Assembly (NCBI GenBank): GCA_001566965.1
Contig: LSNW01000032.1
Span: 372,001-436,000 of the forward strand
DNA: 64,000 nt
Origin: Methylothermaceae bacteria B42
GTDB taxonomy: Bacteria; Pseudomonadota; Gammaproteobacteria; Methylococcales; Methylothermaceae
Direction of reading: 5' to 3'
The notes under the pieces were generated by a model. It did not search any database and was not told the origin of the DNA. It worked only from the letters and a program-made list of their open reading frames with translations. Below are positions 18,668 to 26,729 of this stretch, piece by piece. Both the position numbers and the translations under genes were made by a program. How positions within the stretch are numbered: position 1 is the stretch's first letter; every line of letters begins with the position of its first letter.

Positions 18668-19843
18668 ATGAATATCCATGAATATCAAGCCAAAGAGCTG
18701 CTCAGGTCCTACGGCGTCGCTGTCCCTGTCGGCAATGTCGCATTTTCCAACAGCCAGGCCGCCGTCATCGCCGAACAAATCAACGGCAATCAATGGGTGA
18801 TCAAGGCCCAAATCCACGCTGGCGGCCGGGGCAAGGCCGGTGGCGTCAAGGTTGCTTCTTCCATTGAAGAGGTCCAGAAAATCACTGATGAAATGATCGG
18901 TATGACCCTGGTCACCCACCAAACAGGACCGCAGGGCCGGGTTGTCAAGCGGGTGCTGGTTGAGCAAGCTAGCGATATCAAACAGGAATTCTATCTGGGA
19001 TTTGTCATCGACCGGGCCAGCCAGCGAATCACCATCGTCGCCTCATCCGAAGGCGGCGTGGATATCGAGGAAGTCGCCGCTAAATCCCCTGAGAAAATTA
19101 TTACGGAAACCATTGATCCCGCCGTCGGCCTGGTGGACTTCCAGTGCCGCAAGGTGGCCGCCGCCATCGGCCTGAAAGACAAGAAATTAATGTCCCAGGC
19201 AGTCAAAATCATGAAACGGATCTACCGCTGTTTTCGCGACAAGGATGCTTTGCAGGCGGAAATCAACCCCTTGGCCATCGTCGACGATGGGCAGTTGGTC
19301 TGCCTGGATGCCAAGTTCAACTTTGATGACAATGCCCTCTACCGCCGCCCCGATATCAACGAATTGCGCGATCTGGACGAGGAAGATCCCAAAGAAGTGG
19401 AGGCTTCAGGCCATGGCCTCAATTACATTGCTTTGGATGGCAACATAGGTTGTATTGTCAACGGCGCGGGACTGGCCATGGCTACGATGGATGCCATCAC
19501 CCTGCACGGCGGCATGCCGGCGAATTTCCTGGATGTGGGCGGCGGCGCATCGCCGGAAAAAGTCACCAATGCCTGCCGGATTGTCATGGAAGATCCCAAC
19601 GTGAAAGCGCTGCTGGTAAATATTTTCGCCGGCATCAACCGCTGCGACTGGATAGCCACCGGCCTGATTCAGGCTTACACCACCCTGGATATCAAACTAC
19701 CCATGATCGTTCGCCTGGCGGGCACCAATGTGGAAGAAGGCCGTAAAATCCTCAATGAGTCCGGTTTGCCGTTTGTCCAGGCCAGTAATCTCAATGATGC
19801 GGCGGAAAAGGCCGTTGCCACCGTCAAGGAGTCCCATTCATGA
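18668..19843 (+). CDS. mtkA: Malate thiokinase (malate-CoA ligase) large subunit, SucC-like
   Basis: A 391-residue ATP-grasp subunit. [17 protein letters not shown] is the usual start of SucC-type proteins, and [10 protein letters not shown] is the ATP-grasp nucleotide loop. SucC-like proteins belong to succinyl-CoA synthetase in most bacteria, but directly behind malyl-CoA lyase they are malate thiokinase, making malyl-CoA from malate, ATP and CoA. The stop overlaps mtkB (ATGA). Confidence 0.9.
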   Translation: MNIHEYQAKELLRSYGVAVPVGNVAFSNSQAAVIAEQINGNQWVIKAQIHAGGRGKAGGVKVASSIEEVQKITDEMIGMTLVTHQTGPQGRVVKRVLVEQASDIKQEFYLGFVIDRASQRITIVASSEGGVDIEEVAAKSPEKIITETIDPAVGLVDFQCRKVAAAIGLKDKKLMSQAVKIMKRIYRCFRDKDALQAEINPLAIVDDGQLVCLDAKFNFDDNALYRRPDINELRDLDEEDPKEVEASGHGLNYIALDGNIGCIVNGAGLAMATMDAITLHGGMPANFLDVGGGASPEKVTNACRIVMEDPNVKALLVNIFAGINRCDWIATGLIQAYTTLDIKLPMIVRLAGTNVEEGRKILNESGLPFVQASNLNDAAEKAVATVKESHS

Positions 19844-20727
19844 GCGTTTTCGTTAATAAAGATTCAAAGGTCATTTTCCAGGGTTTTACCGGCCAACACG
19901 CTACTTTCCATGCCGAAGAGGCTATTAAAAACGGCACCAATGTGGTGGGCGGGGTAACTCCCGGCAAAGGCGGGACCACGCATATGGGGCTGCCGGTATT
20001 CGATACCGTTGCCGAGGCGGTGGAAGCCACTGGCGCCGATGTTTCCGGCATATTCGTGCCGCCGCCGTTTGCCGCCGACGCCATCATGGAAGCCATCGAT
20101 GCCGGGATCAAGGTAGCCGTGGTCATTGCCGATGGCATTCCAGTCCAGGATATGGTCCGGGTGCAGCGTTACCGGCACGGTCGTAATTGTATTGTTATCG
20201 GTCCCAATACCCCTGGCATCATCACCCCCGGCGAATGCAAAGTAGGGATTATGCCTTCCCATATCTACCAACCCGGCCGCATCGGCGTGGTTTCCCGTTC
20301 CGGGACCTTGAATTACGAAGCCGTGGAGCAAATGACGGCGATGGGGCTGGGGCAATCCAGTTCCGTCGGCATCGGCGGCGATCCGGTCAATGGCACCGAC
20401 TTTGTCACCGTATTGAAAGCCTTTGAGGAAGACCGCGATACCGATCTGGTGGTGATGATTGGCGAAATCGGCGGTCCACAAGAGGTTGCCGCCGCCCGCT
20501 GGGCCAAGGAAAACATGAGCAAACCCGTGGTCGGTTTTGTCGCCGGGCTTTCCGCGCCACCGGGACGGCGCATGGGCCATGCCGGCGCCATTATCTCCGG
20601 CGAATCCGACACTGCGTCGGCAAAAATGGATGCCATGGAACAACTGGGTTTGTATGTTGCGAGAAATCCAGCTCACATCGGGGAAACGGTGCTCCGGGCT
20701 CTGGAGGAAAACGGCATCAAGGCTTAA
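19840..20727 (+). CDS. mtkB: Malate thiokinase small subunit, SucD-like
   Basis: A 295-residue CoA-binding subunit. [17 protein letters not shown] and GGVTPGKGG form the CoA-binding Rossmann part, and the phosphorylated histidine lies in [10 protein letters not shown] (His247). It pairs with the upstream subunit; the three genes mcl-mtkA-mtkB form one operon. No clear terminator is seen in the 88 bp before the next gene. Confidence 0.92.
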   Translation: MSVFVNKDSKVIFQGFTGQHATFHAEEAIKNGTNVVGGVTPGKGGTTHMGLPVFDTVAEAVEATGADVSGIFVPPPFAADAIMEAIDAGIKVAVVIADGIPVQDMVRVQRYRHGRNCIVIGPNTPGIITPGECKVGIMPSHIYQPGRIGVVSRSGTLNYEAVEQMTAMGLGQSSSVGIGGDPVNGTDFVTVLKAFEEDRDTDLVVMIGEIGGPQEVAAARWAKENMSKPVVGFVAGLSAPPGRRMGHAGAIISGESDTASAKMDAMEQLGLYVARNPAHIGETVLRALEENGIKA

Positions 20728-20815
20728 CAGTTCCCTGATACCATGTTTATACGCAATCACAAGCTCTTAAGGTAAGATGGTGCGGTAGCAATTCACTACG
20801 CTAAAAGGTGATCCC

Positions 20816-21352
20816 ATGATCCAACCAGAGTTATTGCCTCATTACACCATTAGCGATTACCGACAATGGCAGGGGGATTGGGAGCTGATTGACGGGATTC
20901 CTTACGCCATGGCGCCCAGCCCCACCGTGACCCACCAACGCATCGGGCTTAAAATAGCCCGCCAACTGGACGAATTGCTCGAGAAATGCGCTTCTTGTCT
21001 GGCGCTTTACGAAACGGACTGGATAGTCTGTGAAAACACTGTCGTGTGCCCCGACGTTATGGTCATTTGCGGGAATATTGAAGGAGACTATCCTACCCAG
21101 CCACCCAAAATTATTTTCGAAATCATTTCCCCCTCCACCGCCGTCCAGGATGAGCGGCTTAAATTCGAGCTTTACCGGGAGGAAGGCGTCACCAGTTATA
21201 TTCTCGTGTACCCAGAAGACAAAGTAGCCAAGCTGTTTGAGCTGAAAGACGGACAATATGTCAAAGTGATTGAAACTGCCACGGGAGAATACGAATTCGT
21301 ACTCGAAGAGAATTGCCGTTTTACCTTCGATTTTTCCCGCATTTGGCCTTGA
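20816..21352 (+). CDS. Uma2 family (DUF820) putative endonuclease-fold protein
   Basis: About 178 residues with the PD-(D/E)XK-like Uma2 pattern: WELIDGIPYAM near the N-terminus, CPDVMVICG in the middle and IIFEIISPSTAVQDERLKFELYREEGV, which carries the conserved Glu and Lys. These proteins are abundant in cyanobacteria and some proteobacteria; most have no proven function. It has its own AAAGGTGAT ribosome site and lies convergent to the patatin gene, with only 21 bp between stops. Confidence 0.8.
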   Translation: MIQPELLPHYTISDYRQWQGDWELIDGIPYAMAPSPTVTHQRIGLKIARQLDELLEKCASCLALYETDWIVCENTVVCPDVMVICGNIEGDYPTQPPKIIFEIISPSTAVQDERLKFELYREEGVTSYILVYPEDKVAKLFELKDGQYVKVIETATGEYEFVLEENCRFTFDFSRIWP

Positions 21353-21373
21353 TCTGTCAGCAAGGTTGGTTTT

Positions 21374-23248
21374 TTAAGGAACGCCGGGATTCAACAAAGT
21401 TGAAACCGTCGTCTCAATCAACGGCAATTTAGCCTCTGCCGCCCGTCTCCCCGCTTCAACCATCTCATCAAAACGGTCGAAATTGTAGCCGGAGTAAATG
21501 TGGGTGTCGGGCTCGATTAGAATATCGGCGATTTCCGCCTCGTGCGCACCATGGGTCCAGGCCTGGAGTTCCCACGAAAAGGCAATGATAAAACGCAAAC
21601 CCATAAAATGGCTGGCCTTCTCCTTCAACCACTTAAGGGTCTTCTCGGCTTCCATCTCCCGGGTTTCCGGCGAGGGAATGACGTTTACCGCCAAACGGAC
21701 GCCGCAACGATGCCCTTCCAGCACATCTAGGGGAATCCGGCTCATCAAAGCGCCATCGGTCAAAAGCTGTCCGTTCCTTTCTAACACGGGAAACAGTCCG
21801 GGTATTGCTGAAGTGGCCAATGCCGCTTCCACGGCAGGACCTGTATGGATGACCACCCGTTGCCCCCGCACCAAATCCGCGGCAATTACCGCACACGGTT
21901 TTTTCAGCTGGCTGATTTGTTTATCGCCGAAGACCTCATAAGCAGCCCTGGCAACCTTGCTCCCCACATAAAGCGATCCCCTGGGATATAGCGCCAAATC
22001 ACGGATTTTTTTATTTCCTCCCAACATTTCTCTGATTAATTCAATGGATTGGCCAGCGCTTCCAGTCATGGCATACACCAGCGCCACAATCCCGCCCATG
22101 CTGGTGCCGGAAAGGCAATCCACCGGAATTTTGGCTTGTTCCAAAACCTCCAGCACCCCCAGATGCGCAAATCCCCGGGCCGCGCCGGCGGAAAGGGAAA
22201 GCCCCACCTCCCGCCTTGTTATCCAGCGTGCCAGCCAATCCACGGAATGAGGCGCATTAGACAAATAACCATTGGATTGCATTTCCCTGTCTTGCTGTAA
22301 ATCTGCTGCAGTAATATGAAAATGCCACGATTGGTTGCTAGAAGCACCTTTTTCAGAAAGGCCGTCTGTAAGGATCACTTGGGCAAATCCGCCATGATGG
22401 CCTGTTTTCTTTGGCGCAAGATCATGCTCTAACGAAGGGACGGCATCGGTCACCGCCAATACAGCGTCTCTCTCCGATAGATTTTCGGCAAAAGAAAGAT
22501 AATCTTCCCCGGATATCGCTAAAATCAAAACTTGATTGACGCCACCATCACGCTTCCATCGTTGAAGCAAATGTCTTTTCCATTCGATGGAAGCCCCGGA
22601 AACCGTAAAACAATGGTTGGTATCGGTAAAAACCTCCGCCCCGGCCATTGCCGGAAAAAAAGCATCAGGGCGCGGCTTCCAAGCGGCGTTGTCGCTTTCA
22701 GATGGCGGCAGGACAAAATCGACTAAAATGGAACCCGGATTGTAATAGGCAACCGTTTTGGCCAGGGTTTGCAAAAATAGTTTCTGATGCGGTAGCGGCT
22801 GAGCAATCACCACACAACAGCAAGTGGGCCCCGTTTCCACCTCCGCCAAGTTGGAACGGTGCCGTAGCCGATGCACCAGCATTTCAATCAGCGCCCGGTA
22901 AACTTCAGGCTCGCTGTCCAGCAGTTGGCGAAAAGCCTGTTTGGAAAGCCGGTAAACCCGGGTTTCCTTGACTGTCCTTACCGTGGCGGTCACCGGGATA
23001 TCCGCCAGCAGTGACATTTCTCCAAAGACCTGACCCGGCCCCAAAAAAATCTGGTAGCGCTTGGCGCCGGACAACAAATTGACGGTTACCCCGCCCGAGG
23101 CAATCGCATAGAAATAGCGCCCTGGTTCCCCCCGGCGGCATAGCGTGGAAAAAGGCGGAAACACGTGACATTCCATCATTTCCGCCACCCGCTCGAGCAC
23201 TTTGGGCGACAACGAGGCGAAAAACGGAATATCCCGCAGATTCTCCAT
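21374..23248 (-). CDS. Cyclic nucleotide-binding domain protein with patatin-like phospholipase (NTE type)
   Basis: About 624 residues. Residues ~5-125 form a cNMP-binding beta-barrel (FPPFSTLCRRGEPGRYFYAI ... GQVFGEMSLLADIPVTATV). A middle region is of unknown fold. From ~345 on there is a patatin domain with the oxyanion motif GAARGFAH, nucleophile motif GTSMGG and catalytic DGA (LTDGALMS). This layout is that of neuropathy-target-esterase-like lysophospholipases at the inner membrane. The catalytic dyad is intact. ATG 23248 is preferred over a TTG two codons earlier. It follows the DUF3754 gene with a 6-bp gap, so the two are co-transcribed. Confidence 0.88.
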   Translation of the reverse strand: MENLRDIPFFASLSPKVLERVAEMMECHVFPPFSTLCRRGEPGRYFYAIASGGVTVNLLSGAKRYQIFLGPGQVFGEMSLLADIPVTATVRTVKETRVYRLSKQAFRQLLDSEPEVYRALIEMLVHRLRHRSNLAEVETGPTCCCVVIAQPLPHQKLFLQTLAKTVAYYNPGSILVDFVLPPSESDNAAWKPRPDAFFPAMAGAEVFTDTNHCFTVSGASIEWKRHLLQRWKRDGGVNQVLILAISGEDYLSFAENLSERDAVLAVTDAVPSLEHDLAPKKTGHHGGFAQVILTDGLSEKGASSNQSWHFHITAADLQQDREMQSNGYLSNAPHSVDWLARWITRREVGLSLSAGAARGFAHLGVLEVLEQAKIPVDCLSGTSMGGIVALVYAMTGSAGQSIELIREMLGGNKKIRDLALYPRGSLYVGSKVARAAYEVFGDKQISQLKKPCAVIAADLVRGQRVVIHTGPAVEAALATSAIPGLFPVLERNGQLLTDGALMSRIPLDVLEGHRCGVRLAVNVIPSPETREMEAEKTLKWLKEKASHFMGLRFIIAFSWELQAWTHGAHEAEIADILIEPDTHIYSGYNFDRFDEMVEAGRRAAEAKLPLIETTVSTLLNPGVP

Positions 23249-23254
23249 TGGCAA

Positions 23255-24427
23255 TTATCCGGGGAAAAGCGCCACCCACCTGGATTTCAGCTTGTCAGTC
23301 GCCGCTGCAGGATCAATCACGCGCAATCTCCCGGCTTCTTCTTGTAACAAATCCAAATGTTTCAATTTTTCCAGCCCGTCCCTGACTTCATAATCCATGG
23401 CAAAGTCCAGCTGCTCTTTTACAAAAGCCTCGACTTTTTCGTCCAATGCCTTTTGCGTCAACCCCGGTTGCTCCAGCAAAAAATAATAACCCAGCAGCGC
23501 TTCCTTGTGCTCTTCGGCGCTCGCCAACTCCACCAGATAGGCCACGGCCCCCAGGTTGTTATCCAGATTATAAAAGTACAGATTTTTCGCCAATTGCATC
23601 ATGTACTCGGTGCGTTGCACCAAAACCGATGACACTTGCTTCCAGATAATGCCGCCGATGGCCGCCACGGCGCCAATGGCAGCGGTTGGATTGGCAGCCG
23701 CGGACAACTTGCCAATGGCGCTGGCAATCCCAGTCACCGCCCCGCCACCACCGGTCACCGCCAGTTTGATTTTGTCAAACAGGCGCATTTTGACCTTGGT
23801 ATTGGGAAAGATGGTTTCCAGGTCGGAATGGGGAATGTCCTTGAACAATTTCATATAAATGGGCGCGGGCGCTTGGCCGTTCTCCGGCTTGAGCTGTAGT
23901 AATACAAACAGACGCCGGTAAACTGGCACTTGGATCTGCTCTTCCTTCAGAAACAGGGATTGCCAGCGCCGCAGCTTGTCAGTACGCACTGCAGTGCCCC
24001 GATAGAAAATCAAGGTTTCCTGAAATTCACTCAGGTCCACGCTTACCTCCACCCCGTAGGGGGAGGTTTTATTCAAGGCCTCATTCAGCATTTGCTGGTC
24101 CAGCAGATTGAAATTGGCATCCTGTAGAAAACTTTCAACTTTGGCAATCAGGCGCTTTTTAGCCTCCTCTTCATCCCCCAAATTCATAGGTTTAACCATG
24201 TCATGGTCCGGATTGAATGGCATATACAGAGGTTTAAGCTCTTCCAATTCCCTGGCGTAAACTGCATCGTAAACCGTTGCCAAGGCTTCGATAAAGCGGG
24301 AAAAAGCTTTATCTTCAGGGTGATCCTGCCGCCACCTTTGGACCAGCAAATGGGCCAATTCAGCAGACGAGAGAGGAATAAACCGTTCGAGAACTTCCTG
24401 GTTATATTGAATGTTTAATTCGGACAC
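23255..24427 (-). CDS. DUF3754 (TMEM143-like) membrane protein
   Basis: A 390-residue protein resembling the DUF3754 family, which includes mitochondrial TMEM143; no biochemical function is known. The N-terminal two thirds look soluble (FIPLSSAELAHLLVQRW ... YGVEVSVDLSEFQETLIFYRG). A glycine/alanine-rich hydrophobic stretch (about residues 225-265, GIASAIGKLSAAANPTAAIG) may span the membrane. The C-terminus (AYLVELASAEEHKEALLGYY) is helical. The tight link to the lipid-hydrolase gene behind it suggests a membrane-lipid role, which is inference only. Confidence 0.7.
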   Translation of the reverse strand: MSELNIQYNQEVLERFIPLSSAELAHLLVQRWRQDHPEDKAFSRFIEALATVYDAVYARELEELKPLYMPFNPDHDMVKPMNLGDEEEAKKRLIAKVESFLQDANFNLLDQQMLNEALNKTSPYGVEVSVDLSEFQETLIFYRGTAVRTDKLRRWQSLFLKEEQIQVPVYRRLFVLLQLKPENGQAPAPIYMKLFKDIPHSDLETIFPNTKVKMRLFDKIKLAVTGGGGAVTGIASAIGKLSAAANPTAAIGAVAAIGGIIWKQVSSVLVQRTEYMMQLAKNLYFYNLDNNLGAVAYLVELASAEEHKEALLGYYFLLEQPGLTQKALDEKVEAFVKEQLDFAMDYEVRDGLEKLKHLDLLQEEAGRLRVIDPAAATDKLKSRWVALFPG

Positions 24428-24556
24428 TAATCACTCCTTTTAGAGATTTTTTAGCCTTTGTGACAGATTAAATACCGGGTTACGCTAATGCCAACCATAC
24501 CTTCCGCGGGCTTTGGATGATAACACGGCAGTCTGAGAAGCCAACGGGTTGCGTCA

Positions 24557-25150
24557 TCATGGTTTTTCATAAAAAGTCAGCAATTGTTTTGCAAATGCGC
24601 CGTATTGAGAACGGTGCCAGCATTCGATGGATATTGAAGAGGGGGCAAAGCGGAGAAATTGATTATCTAGTATCCCCGATGCCGCCAAATCCGGCAGATG
24701 CCTGACGAACCGGACTTGGGGCGCGGACTTCACCAACAAAAGCCGGTCAGCTTTTAATCGGCCCGCAAGCCAGGCAGACAGGCTATCGGAGGTCACTTCC
24801 CAATCGGCGGGTATGCCGGTGCGCTCCAACTCATCAAGGTTTGGCAACCAGATACAAGCCTGTTGCTGGCAGAGCTTCGCTCTGACCGACTCAACCCCCC
24901 CGGCCAACAATAACCCAGGTTCCAAGCCATTCAGCATTCGCCCGAATTGATGCATAGCCAAGACCGCCATGGCATGGGCTGTACTATCGTTGAATTGCCA
25001 ACGTTGCTGGGCTTCCCGCACCTCATCGGCAAATCTGCCGCCACCCGGTACAATCACCACCCGCCCCTGGCCAAATTGGGCGATAGTTTTCAGCCAATAG
25101 ATTAAAGATTCGTTTTCCCCCAGGCTGCCGCCCAGCTTAACCACCCACAT
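24557..25150 (-). CDS. MfnE-like amino acid kinase (methylofuran biosynthesis)
   Basis: A 197-residue small amino-acid-kinase-fold protein. WVVKLGGSL and VIVPGGGRFADEVREAQ are the phosphate-binding loops, and DWEVTSDSLSAWLA is the substrate/ATP region with SDSL, as in the furan kinase family. In methanogens MfnE phosphorylates aminomethyl-furanmethanol phosphate, and methylotrophs carry a homologue for methylofuran. The nearby H4MPT/methylofuran island supports this reading. It overlaps pabB by 14 bp and is co-transcribed with it. Another small-molecule kinase role cannot be ruled out. Confidence 0.75.
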   Translation of the reverse strand: MWVVKLGGSLGENESLIYWLKTIAQFGQGRVVIVPGGGRFADEVREAQQRWQFNDSTAHAMAVLAMHQFGRMLNGLEPGLLLAGGVESVRAKLCQQQACIWLPNLDELERTGIPADWEVTSDSLSAWLAGRLKADRLLLVKSAPQVRFVRHLPDLAASGILDNQFLRFAPSSISIECWHRSQYGAFAKQLLTFYEKP

Positions 25151-26534
25151 GATCGGCCGCCCTGAGACCGAAATGGGAAAGCACGTGAATCAGCGCCGCA
25201 GCTTTGTCGAAACTTTCCTGATACTCCCGCTTGACATCGGAATCGGCGACAATGCCACCGCCCGCCCAAAAACGGATGGTGTTGTCGGAAAAAACCAGCG
25301 TGCGAATGGCGATGTTGGTATCCATGGCCCCATCATAACCAACATAACCTAACGAGCCGCAATAGATTCCGCGGCGAACAGGCTCCAACTCTTCGATAAT
25401 TTCCATGGCGCGGATCTTGGGCGCGCCGGTAATCGATCCGCCAGGGAAACACCCCCGCAATAAGTCCAAGGCGTGCTTGTCTTCTTCCAGATCCCCCACC
25501 ACGGTGCTCACCAAATGGTGCACGGTAGCATAGCTCTCCACCTCGAACAGTTTGGGCACTTTGACCGACCCCAGTTTGCAGGTTTTGCTGAGATCATTCC
25601 GTAACAGATCGACAATCATCACATTTTCGGCCCGGTCTTTAATGCTTTCCGACAGGGCTTCTATTTGATAAAGATCCAACTCGGGATTGAGACTGCGGGG
25701 ACGGGTGCCCTTGATGGGTTTGGTTTCCACCCTGCCCCCGCGCACTTGCAGAAACCGTTCGGGGGAAGAGCTTAAAACCGACCCTTGTGGAAAATTCATG
25801 AAACCGGCAAAGGGCGCGGGATTGTATTGCCGGAGGGAGACATACACGCCCCACGGATCCCCTTGGGCAGCCGCGCTGAAGCGCTGGGCGAAATTGACCT
25901 GATAGCAATCCCCCTCGCGAATATAGTGTTGAATCCGGGTAAAAGCCCGGGAATAGGCATCCCATGTCAGGTTGGACTTTATGTCACTGAATAAATAAAA
26001 AGTACCGGGATATACCGGCTCTGGATTGGTTAGCTGCTTCAGCAATTGCGGCCAATGCGCGGCGACTTCCGGGGTGGGCTGTCCCACCAGCCAGGACTTT
26101 CTCTTGCCATGATCAACCACGCAGGCCCAATTGTAGATCCCTACTGCCATGTCGGGGATATGTTCCAGATCCTCGGTCGACAGTGGCAGCCTTTCCAACC
26201 GCCGGGCAAGATCATAGGCAAAATAGCCAATCGCACCGCCGCTAAAGGGGATGCCTGCAACAGGATCACGCGGCTCCCCAAGCGCTTCTTTAAGAAGGTG
26301 AAAAGGGTCTTCCGGAGATAGACGAACCCCTCCGGAATCGCGAATTTCCGTCATCGCATCCCGGGTCACCAAGGTCTTTACCGGGTTGGCGGCGAAGATA
26401 TCATACCGCCCCTGCCGGCCATGGGGATGGCTGCTGTCGAGAAAAACCGCCCAAGGCTCCCGCGCCCATTGGGCAAACAATTCGGCGCTGTCTTCCCGGT
26501 AGGGAAGTTCGGCAATAAGAGGCTGGTTAAGCAT
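25137..26534 (-). CDS. pabB: Aminodeoxychorismate synthase component I
   Basis: A 465-residue chorismate-utilising enzyme that makes 4-amino-4-deoxychorismate, the pABA precursor for folate and, through beta-RFAP, for H4MPT. The diagnostic motif PIKGTRPR (Lys, not the Ala of anthranilate synthase) is present, as are the downstream DLLRNDLSK and GGSITGAPKIRAMEIIEELE. The start is ATG 26534. It is followed by the overlapping MfnE-like kinase; that pairing suggests co-regulation with C1 cofactor supply. Confidence 0.92.
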   Translation of the reverse strand: MLNQPLIAELPYREDSAELFAQWAREPWAVFLDSSHPHGRQGRYDIFAANPVKTLVTRDAMTEIRDSGGVRLSPEDPFHLLKEALGEPRDPVAGIPFSGGAIGYFAYDLARRLERLPLSTEDLEHIPDMAVGIYNWACVVDHGKRKSWLVGQPTPEVAAHWPQLLKQLTNPEPVYPGTFYLFSDIKSNLTWDAYSRAFTRIQHYIREGDCYQVNFAQRFSAAAQGDPWGVYVSLRQYNPAPFAGFMNFPQGSVLSSSPERFLQVRGGRVETKPIKGTRPRSLNPELDLYQIEALSESIKDRAENVMIVDLLRNDLSKTCKLGSVKVPKLFEVESYATVHHLVSTVVGDLEEDKHALDLLRGCFPGGSITGAPKIRAMEIIEELEPVRRGIYCGSLGYVGYDGAMDTNIAIRTLVFSDNTIRFWAGGGIVADSDVKREYQESFDKAAALIHVLSHFGLRAADHVGG

Positions 26535-26670
26535 AGTGGAACAACCGATGAATCAAGCCAACGGATGCATCATAACAAGTCCTTGGCATTTTAACATGGG
26601 CCTTCCTCGCAATCGCTTCTTATACAGGGAAGGAGCTTGCTTATGAACTGGTTTTATAGAATTGTAGGCA

Positions 26671-26707
26671 AGTTAAAAAAGAAAGGCCTGAATAACTCAG
26701 GCCTTTC
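26671..26707 (-). terminator. Intrinsic terminator after the multicopper oxidase gene
   Basis: A 12-bp perfect stem (AGAAAGGCCTGA and complement) with a 5-nt loop lies 23 bp beyond the oxidase stop. On the minus strand it runs into a T-rich tract (CTTTCTTTTTTAAC), so it ends minus-strand transcription. Confidence 0.85.
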
Positions 26708-26729
26708 TAGCTCTTGACTTCAACCAAGC

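Noticed and set aside
26642-26716. 24-codon frame with AAGGAG upstream
   Set aside because: It runs through the oxidase terminator hairpin and has no other support.
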